Positions 58,594 through 64,000 of a DNA stretch of 64,000 nucleotides are shown piece after piece. A program made the position numbers and the translations under genes. Numbering within the stretch: the first letter of the stretch is position 1; the number at the start of each line of letters is the position of its first letter. The notes under the pieces are model-generated. The model was not told the origin of the DNA, ran no database searches, and saw nothing but the letters and a program-made list of their open reading frames with translations. This DNA is from [Flavobacterium] thermophilum (lineage in GTDB: Bacteria > Bacillota > Bacilli > Bacillales > Anoxybacillaceae), in the NCBI GenBank assembly GCA_900450595.1, contig UGGS01000001.1:2170001-2234000 (forward strand), read 5' to 3'.

Positions 58594-58625
58594 CACCGCC
58601 CAGTTCTTGAGCGAACAAGGCGGTG
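58594..58625 (-). terminator. cccB terminator
   Basis: CACCGCC/GGCGGTG stem followed by TTTTCTGTTTTT on the minus strand. Confidence 0.7.
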
Positions 58626-58680
58626 CACTTTCCTTGAGTGAAACGATCTTTTCTTTCAAAGAGTCAGAAACATCCATCCA

Positions 58681-59016
58681 TTATTTTTTCGCGGCCAGCC
58701 ACTCGGCCACTTTATCAGCGTCTTCCCCTTTGATGATTCCGGCCGGCATAGCGCCGCGGCCGTTGGCGATAATGTCTTTAATCTGATCTTTCGAATACTT
58801 GCTTCCAACCTTTTGCAAGTTCGGGCCGACCCCGCCCGACAGGTCTTGTCCATGACAGGACGCACAGTTTTGTTTAAAAATTTGCTCGGCAGCCGCTGCA
58901 GTATCCCCTCCACCGTTGCCGCCGCCGTTTTTCTCCCCAGCGTTGTCATCACCGCCGCCGCATGCTGCAAGCGCGAGCGAAACGCCAAGGAACATCGCAG
59001 CCAACTTCCACTTCAT
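58681..59016 (-). CDS. cccB: Cytochrome c551, lipoprotein type
   Basis: This 111-residue lipoprotein has a signal peptide with lipobox LALAAC (Cys19), a Gly/Asn-rich linker and a c-type haem site CASCH, with axial Met in GRGAMPAGI. It is a membrane-anchored electron carrier on the outer face, as B. subtilis CccB. Its lipid anchor would need Lgt. It is located between ftsE and the YitT gene as in Bacillus. Confidence 0.95.
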   Translation of the reverse strand: MKWKLAAMFLGVSLALAACGGGDDNAGEKNGGGNGGGDTAAAAEQIFKQNCASCHGQDLSGGVGPNLQKVGSKYSKDQIKDIIANGRGAMPAGIIKGEDADKVAEWLAAKK

Positions 59017-59078
59017 GGCGAACTCCCCCCAGAAAACAAAAATTTCATTCTCCTTTATTATAACCGATTTTTTCCGCT

Positions 59079-59942
59079 TTACGTACGTTGAAATCCCTCT
59101 CCAAGCACTTCAGCGGCGTTGGCAACGACGACAAACGCTGTCGGATCAATGGTTCGCACGATTTGTTTCAATTTTGTGAACTCCGATTGAGCGACGACGC
59201 ACATCAACACCGGCCGTTCGTGTTCGGTGTAACCGCCGTACGCCGGCAGCCGCGTCACCCCGCGATCGATTTCGTGCAAAATGGCGCGGCGCACTTTTTC
59301 CTCTTCATTGGTAATAATCAAGGCAATTTTCGAATACCCAAGACCGACTTGGACGAGGTCGATCGTTTTGCTCGTCACATACAAGGCGATCAGCGCGTAG
59401 AGCGCTCGCTCAATGTCAAAGACAAACGCCGCGGTCAACACGATCAAGCCGTCAATCAAAATCACACACATGCCGAGCGACAGCCCGGTATATTTATGGA
59501 TGATTTGCGCCGCCAAATCGGTGCCGCCCGTCGAAGCGCGGCCGCGAAATACAATGCCAAGGCCGAGTCCGACGCCGATACCGCCAAAGATCGCGCCAAG
59601 AAGCGGATTCGTCGTTGCCGGCTCCATCCCTTTCGTCATGTAGACGACCAGCGGCAAAAACACCGTTCCGACAAACGTCTTGACGCCAAACTGCCGGCCT
59701 AGCAGCACAACGCCAGCGATAAAGAGCGGAATGTTAAGCGCCCATTGGACGTAGGCAGGCTCAATGCCAAACAACGCGTGCATAATCGTGCTCACGCCGC
59801 TTACCCCGCCCGAGGCGATCCGATTCGGCAGCAAAAACACGTTAAACGCCACCGCGACAACTGCCGCGCCGACCAGAACATACACATACTCCAAAGCTCC
59901 CTCCACCGCCGGAGGCATCGCTTTCTCTCTTCGCTTCCGCAT
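59079..59942 (-). CDS. YitT-family membrane protein (YvjA-like)
   Basis: The 287-residue protein has five or six N-terminal membrane helices (including [27 protein letters not shown] and [27 protein letters not shown]) and a C-terminal cytosolic DUF2179 domain (about 205-285). Function unknown. The position between cccB and prfB matches B. subtilis yvjA. The ATG at 59942 follows GGTGGGG. Confidence 0.9.
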   Translation of the reverse strand: MRKRREKAMPPAVEGALEYVYVLVGAAVVAVAFNVFLLPNRIASGGVSGVSTIMHALFGIEPAYVQWALNIPLFIAGVVLLGRQFGVKTFVGTVFLPLVVYMTKGMEPATTNPLLGAIFGGIGVGLGLGIVFRGRASTGGTDLAAQIIHKYTGLSLGMCVILIDGLIVLTAAFVFDIERALYALIALYVTSKTIDLVQVGLGYSKIALIITNEEEKVRRAILHEIDRGVTRLPAYGGYTEHERPVLMCVVAQSEFTKLKQIVRTIDPTAFVVVANAAEVLGEGFQRT

Positions 59943-60032
59943 GCTTCCCCACCTTCCTCTGTGAGTATAGCATGCCCGTTTTGGCAAGTAAATGACAGCC
60001 GGTTAACGCGATAACGGTCTGCTATGATAAAG

Positions 60033-60060
60033 GAAAAAAGGACGATCCGATGATCGCCCT
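60033..60060 (-). repeat. Copy of the prfB terminator, left
   Basis: This 28-bp segment is identical to 60648-60675. It folds as a GATC-containing hairpin with a T run on the minus strand, so it can terminate the toxin transcript. Confidence 0.85.
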
Positions 60061-60078
60061 AGCCAAAAAATACAAGCC

Positions 60079-60339
60079 TCAATACACATCGCCACGGTTG
60101 CCGATCGCCTCAATATAGATGATTCGTTCATCATGATCGATGCGAAACAACACACGATATGTTCCGATTCGCAGCCAATATAATCCATCCTGCCCCTTCA
60201 ACTTTTTAATATCCCCCTGTGGTGGGATCGCAAGCAGACCTTGCAACCCAGAGGCCAACCGTTCTTGAACCTCTTTTTCTTGCCTAGCGATGAATTTGAC
60301 TGCAGCCTTACGGTAAATCAACTTGTAGCCCGAATTCAC
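60079..60339 (-). CDS. RelE/ParE-type toxin
   Basis: The roughly 86-residue product shows YKLIYRKAAVKFIARQEKEVQERL, then KKLKGQDGLYWLRIGTYRVLFRIDHDERIIYI, the RelE-like fold that cleaves ribosome-bound mRNA or targets other proteins. The GTG at 60339 has GGGGGAG 9 nt upstream and is preferred to an ATG at 60372. It overlaps the antitoxin gene by 32 nt. Typical two-gene TA arrangement. Confidence 0.82.
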   Translation of the reverse strand: MNSGYKLIYRKAAVKFIARQEKEVQERLASGLQGLLAIPPQGDIKKLKGQDGLYWLRIGTYRVLFRIDHDERIIYIEAIGNRGDVY

Positions 60340-60565
60340 GCTTGGCTTCTCCCCCGGTGATATATCCTTCATCGCTTTGCAGCTGCTGGCGCTCTTCTTC
60401 CGTCAACGCTTCTTCATCTGTTTCGTCAATCCGCTCCCATACCATTCGTTCCTTTCTGGACCGATCAAGCAAGTACATCAAAAAATCGTACGCGGTTTGA
60501 TGATCCGTTTCATCCAACCGGTCAATCAGTTCGTAAAGCAATTGTTTGCGCACAGCCAAAGCCAT
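60308..60565 (-). CDS. Antitoxin of the RelE-type pair
   Basis: This 85-residue acidic protein starts MALAVRKQLLYELIDRLDETDHQTAYDFLMYLLDRS after AAAGGAGGGCG and ends GEAKREFGLQVDLP. It looks like a short helical DNA-binding/toxin-binding antitoxin. It overlaps the toxin and is first in the pair. The module lies between prfB and the YitT gene, where B. subtilis has none. Confidence 0.78.
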   Translation of the reverse strand: MALAVRKQLLYELIDRLDETDHQTAYDFLMYLLDRSRKERMVWERIDETDEEALTEEERQQLQSDEGYITGGEAKREFGLQVDLP

Positions 60566-60647
60566 CGCCCTCCTTTTTCCTTATCATTACCTTCAGCGTA
60601 TCACGAAAGCATAGATGCGTCAAAAGGCCAAAACACGATTTTGAAGC

Positions 60648-60675
60648 GAAAAAAGGACGATCCGATGATCGCCCT
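60648..60675 (-). terminator. prfB terminator, right copy of a 28-bp repeat
   Basis: GGGCGATC-ATCG-GATCGTCC followed by TTTTTT on the minus strand, directly after the prfB stop. An identical copy lies at 60033-60060. Confidence 0.85.
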
Positions 60676-61780
60676 TTACTTCAACTTCGCACGCAAATAC
60701 GCGTCAATAAACACATCAATTTCCCCATCCATCACCGCTTGCACGTTGCCGACCTCAACGTTCGTCCGATGGTCTTTGACAAGCGAATACGGATGGAAGA
60801 CGTACGAACGAATTTGGTTGCCCCAGCCGATTTCTTTTTGCTCGCCGCGCAGCTCGGCGAGTTCGGCCTGCTGTTCCTCGAGTTTCTTTTGGTACAACTT
60901 CGCCTTCAACATGTTCATTGCTTTTTCGCGGTTTTTAATTTGCGACCGCTCCGACTGACACGTCACGACAATGCCAGTCGGCAAGTGGGTGATGCGCACG
61001 GCCGAGTCGGTCGTGTTGACGTGCTGTCCGCCCGCGCCGCTTGAGCGGTATGTGTCGATTTTCAGCTCTTCCGGCCGGATCTCAATCTCAATGTTATCAT
61101 CCATCTCCGGCACGACTTCGCACGAGACGAACGACGTATGGCGGCGGCCCGAGGCATCAAACGGGGAGATGCGCACAAGGCGGTGCACCCCTTTTTCCGC
61201 TTTTAAGTAGCCGTAGGCGTTGTGCCCTTTAATGAGCAGCGTGACGCTTTTAATCCCCGCTTCCTCGCCCGGGAGGTAATCGAGCGTCTCGACTTTGAAC
61301 CCTTTTTTCTCCGCCCAGCGCGTGTACATGCGCAACAACATCGACGCCCAGTCTTGCGACTCCGTGCCGCCCGCGCCCGGGTGGAGCTCCAAAATAGCGT
61401 TGTTTTGATCGTACGGCTCATTGAGCAGCAGCTGCAACTCAAACTCGCTGAAGTCTTTTGTCAGCTTTTTCGCTTCCTCGACCAGCTCAGCTTGGAGCTC
61501 GTCATCCGGCTCCTCCTTGAGCAATTCGTACGTCACTTCCAAGTTGTCAAACCGTTCTTCCAGTGAAGAAAATTCCTCGACAAGATCTTTAAGCGCATTC
61601 GCTTCGGAAATGACCGCCTGCGCCGCCTTTTGATCATCCCAAAAGTTGGGCGCGGCCATTTGCTCCTCTAATTCGCGAATGCGCGCCTGCTTCGCTTCGA
61701 GGTCAAAGAGACCCCCTAATTTCCGCTAATCGCTTAGCCATTTTCTCAAGCTCTTGCTTAATTTCCACCAAATCGATCAT
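60676..61780 (-). CDS. prfB: Peptide chain release factor 2 with programmed +1 frameshift
   Basis: RF2 ends translation at UGA/UAA. The first frame starts at 61780 ([20 protein letters not shown]) and stops at a UGA at 61703-61705. The site AGGGGG-TCT-CTT-TGA-C is the classical autoregulatory frameshift: an internal Shine-Dalgarno, then CUU slipping over U. Translation continues in the +1 frame to 60676 for 367 residues, with the GGQ motif ([15 protein letters not shown]) and the SPF tripeptide ([14 protein letters not shown]). Low RF2 favours the shift. Confidence 0.97.
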
Positions 61781-61837
61781 GTTGTCCTCACCTCATCATG
61801 AATATAGTATGTCAATGGTTCATATCTGCCATTCAAA

Positions 61838-61860
61838 AGGGAGGCAGCGCCCCCCTATTA
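61838..61860 (-). terminator. Possible secA terminator
   Basis: GGGGGGCGCTGCCTCCC hairpin followed by TTTT on the minus strand, just after secA. Confidence 0.5.
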
Positions 61861-61871
61861 TTTATAAACCG

Positions 61872-64000
61872 TTACACCGTTCTTCCGCAACAATGTTTAT
61901 ATTTCTTCCCGCTCCCGCACGGGCACGGTTCGTTGCGGCCGACGCGCACCGCCTTGCGGACCGGTTTTCGCTTCGGCTCTTCGCCGTCTTCTTTCGGATG
62001 CACGGCTTCGCCTTTCGCCACTTCTTGGCGTTCGAGGTTTTGATGGATTTCCGCTTTCATGATATACGTCGCGACTTCCTCTTCGATCGCGGCAATCATG
62101 TTTTCAAACATCGCATAGCCTTCCATTTGGTATTCGCGCAGCGGGTCAACTTGCCCGTACGCACGCAAATGAATGCCTTGGCGGAGCTGCTCCATCGCGT
62201 CGATATGGTTCATCCATTTCATATCGACGGCGCGCAAGACGACGACGCGTTCAAACTCGCGCATTTGTTCCGGCGGGATTTTCGCTTCCTTCTCATCATA
62301 GCGCACTTTTACTTTTTCCCAAATCAGCTCGATCATCTCTTCGGGCTCTTTGCCGCGCAAATCGCCCTCCGTCACATCGCCGTCTGGCAACAGATGGGCA
62401 TTTACGTAATCGACGAGCCCTTTCAAATTCCACTCTTCCGGCAAGTCCTCTTTCGGCGTATGAGCATGAACGGCGCGCTCAATGACCGAGCGGATCATGT
62501 TTTCAATGATGCCGCGCAAGTTGTCGGAATCAAGCACTTCAAAACGCTGGCGGTAAATGATTTCCCGCTGTTCGCGCAACACGTCGTCATATTGAAGCAG
62601 TTGCTTGCGGGCGTCGAAGTTGTTGCCTTCGACCCGTTTTTGCGCCGACTCAACGGCCCGTGTCACCATTTTGCTTTGGATCGGCTGCGAATCGTCCATT
62701 CCCAAGCGGTCCATCATCGCCATCAAGCTCTCGGAACCGAAACGGCGCATCAATTCGTCTTCAAGCGACAAATAGAACTGCGACACCCCAGGGTCGCCTT
62801 GGCGTCCCGAGCGGCCGCGCAGCTGGTTGTCAATCCGCCGGCTTTCATGTCGCTCCGTGCCGATGACGGCCAGTCCGCCAAGCTCCTTGACCCCTTCGCC
62901 AAGCTTAATGTCCGTCCCGCGCCCGGCCATGTTCGTCGCGATCGTCACCGCGCCTTTTTGCCCCGCTTGGGCGATGATCTCCGCCTCTTTCGCATGGTTT
63001 TTCGCGTTTAAGACGTTGTGCGGGATGCCCCGTTTTTTGAGCATCTCCGACAACAGCTCCGACGTTTCGATCGCCACCGTGCCGACAAGCACGGGCTGCC
63101 CTTTCGCATGGCGGGCGGCGATGTCCTCGACCACGGCGCGGAACTTCCCTTCCATCGTCCGATAAATCAAATCCGGGCGATCCTCCCGGATCACCGGGCG
63201 GTTCGTCGGAATGACGACGACGCGCATGTTGTAAATATTGCGGAACTCTTCCTCTTCCGTCTTCGCCGTCCCCGTCATCCCCGCGAGTTTTTCATACATG
63301 CGGAAGTAGTTTTGGAACGTAATCGTAGCCAACGTCATCGACTCGTTTTGAATCTCGAGCCCTTCCTTCGCCTCAATGGCTTGATGAAGTCCATCGCTGT
63401 AGCGGCGGCCGTGCATCAAGCGCCCGGTGAACGGGTCGACGATGATCACTTTTCCGTCTTGCACGACGTAGTCGACATCGCGCTGCATCACAACATGCGC
63501 CCGCAGCGCCAGCTGAATATGGTGGTTGAGCGTCACGTGCTTCAAATCAAACAAGTTGTCGATGCCAAACGCCCGCTCGGCTTTGTTCATTCCTTCTTCC
63601 GTCAGCTGGACGCTTTTCGATTTTTCATCGTATGTGTAATCGACATCTTTGCGCAGCGTGCGGACAAACGCATTCGCCTGCACGTACAGCTTCGTCGACT
63701 TCTGCGCCGTCCCTGAAATGATGAGCGGCGTCCGCGCTTCATCGATCAAAATCGAGTCAACCTCGTCGATCACGGCAAAATGCAGCGGCCGCTGCACCAT
63801 ATGCTCCTTATAAAGCACCATGTTGTCGCGCAAATAGTCAAAGCCAAACTCGTTGTTCGTCCCGTACGTAATGTCGGCGTTGTACGCCGCTTGCTTCTCC
63901 TCGCGCGACATGCCGCTTAAGTTCAACCCGACAGTCATGCCTAAAAACTCATACAGTTTGCCCATTTCCGTCGCATCGCGCGTTGCCAAGTATTCGTTGA
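61872..64000 (-). CDS. secA: Preprotein translocase ATPase SecA (C-terminal part)
   Basis: SecA drives Sec-dependent export. About 709 C-terminal residues lie in the window; the N terminus with Walker A is beyond 64000. Visible are [19 protein letters not shown] (motor), [15 protein letters not shown], the [19 protein letters not shown] motif, the helical scaffold and the zinc tail [14 protein letters not shown] that binds SecB-like partners and lipids. It precedes prfB as in Bacillus. Confidence 0.97.
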   Translation of the reverse strand, partial: NEYLATRDATEMGKLYEFLGMTVGLNLSGMSREEKQAAYNADITYGTNNEFGFDYLRDNMVLYKEHMVQRPLHFAVIDEVDSILIDEARTPLIISGTAQKSTKLYVQANAFVRTLRKDVDYTYDEKSKSVQLTEEGMNKAERAFGIDNLFDLKHVTLNHHIQLALRAHVVMQRDVDYVVQDGKVIIVDPFTGRLMHGRRYSDGLHQAIEAKEGLEIQNESMTLATITFQNYFRMYEKLAGMTGTAKTEEEEFRNIYNMRVVVIPTNRPVIREDRPDLIYRTMEGKFRAVVEDIAARHAKGQPVLVGTVAIETSELLSEMLKKRGIPHNVLNAKNHAKEAEIIAQAGQKGAVTIATNMAGRGTDIKLGEGVKELGGLAVIGTERHESRRIDNQLRGRSGRQGDPGVSQFYLSLEDELMRRFGSESLMAMMDRLGMDDSQPIQSKMVTRAVESAQKRVEGNNFDARKQLLQYDDVLREQREIIYRQRFEVLDSDNLRGIIENMIRSVIERAVHAHTPKEDLPEEWNLKGLVDYVNAHLLPDGDVTEGDLRGKEPEEMIELIWEKVKVRYDEKEAKIPPEQMREFERVVVLRAVDMKWMNHIDAMEQLRQGIHLRAYGQVDPLREYQMEGYAMFENMIAAIEEEVATYIMKAEIHQNLERQEVAKGEAVHPKEDGEEPKRKPVRKAVRVGRNEPCPCGSGKKYKHCCGRTV

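Overview
The window is a chromosomal segment of a thermophilic Bacillaceae bacterium, almost certainly Geobacillus or a close relative. The evidence is GC-rich third codon positions, Bacillus-type regulators and operators (CggR, CtsR, LexA/DinR, Crh, HprK, WhiA, MinJ), and gene order that follows the Bacillus subtilis cggR-gapA, clpP-crh-yvcN, his, hprK-lgt, uvrBA and ftsEX-prfB-secA neighbourhoods. This assignment is inference from gene content; no database was searched. Nearly all housekeeping genes are on the minus strand.

Layout. 1-5266: tpiA (partial), pgk, gapA and cggR, with a clear promoter and CggR operator, then a glutaredoxin-like gene and rpoN/sigL. 5489-18933: a roughly 13.4 kb AT-rich, IS-laden island between rpoN and a tRNA-Arg(CCG) gene. 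It is bounded by a 12-bp direct repeat that is part of the tRNA 3' half and it retains the C-terminal end of a tyrosine integrase. It holds a complete three-gene transposon with ends and target duplication, an IS630 element and a MITE related to it, an IS4 element carrying a nested IS1634-like remnant, an IS982 fragment and an IS256 element. It also holds a small RiPP-type gene cluster. 19264-25000: clpP, crh, whiA, yvcK, rapZ, a NUDIX gene and trxB. 25059-33731: a TPR protein and the full his operon hisZ-G-D-B-H-A-F-IE. 33732-35429: a scarred intergenic region with a partial acyltransferase duplicate. 35430-49480: yvoF-like, ppaX, yvoD, lgt, hprK, two small membrane proteins, uvrA, uvrB, csbA, minJ, a RacA-like gene and ctpB. 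49800-55270: an IS200/IS605 element (tnpA plus a zinc-finger-less tnpB) that splits a very small gene behind an MhqR-like operator, then a mercury-resistance operon (merE-like, merA, merR). 55529-64000: an EnvC-like M23 hydrolase, ftsX, ftsE, cccB, a YitT-family gene, a toxin-antitoxin pair, prfB with its programmed frameshift, and the 3' part of secA.

The most unusual content is the RiPP-type cluster at 9471-14489. It has a 24-residue Lys-rich peptide with a YxxP leader motif and one cysteine, a radical SAM/SPASM maturase with an N-terminal PqqD-like domain, a protein that fuses a glutathione-S-transferase-like fold to a second PqqD-like domain, and an MFS exporter. An IS630 element has jumped into codon 5 of the maturase gene at a TA. 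Removing it restores a perfect reading frame, and the IS end happens to supply a new in-frame ATG.
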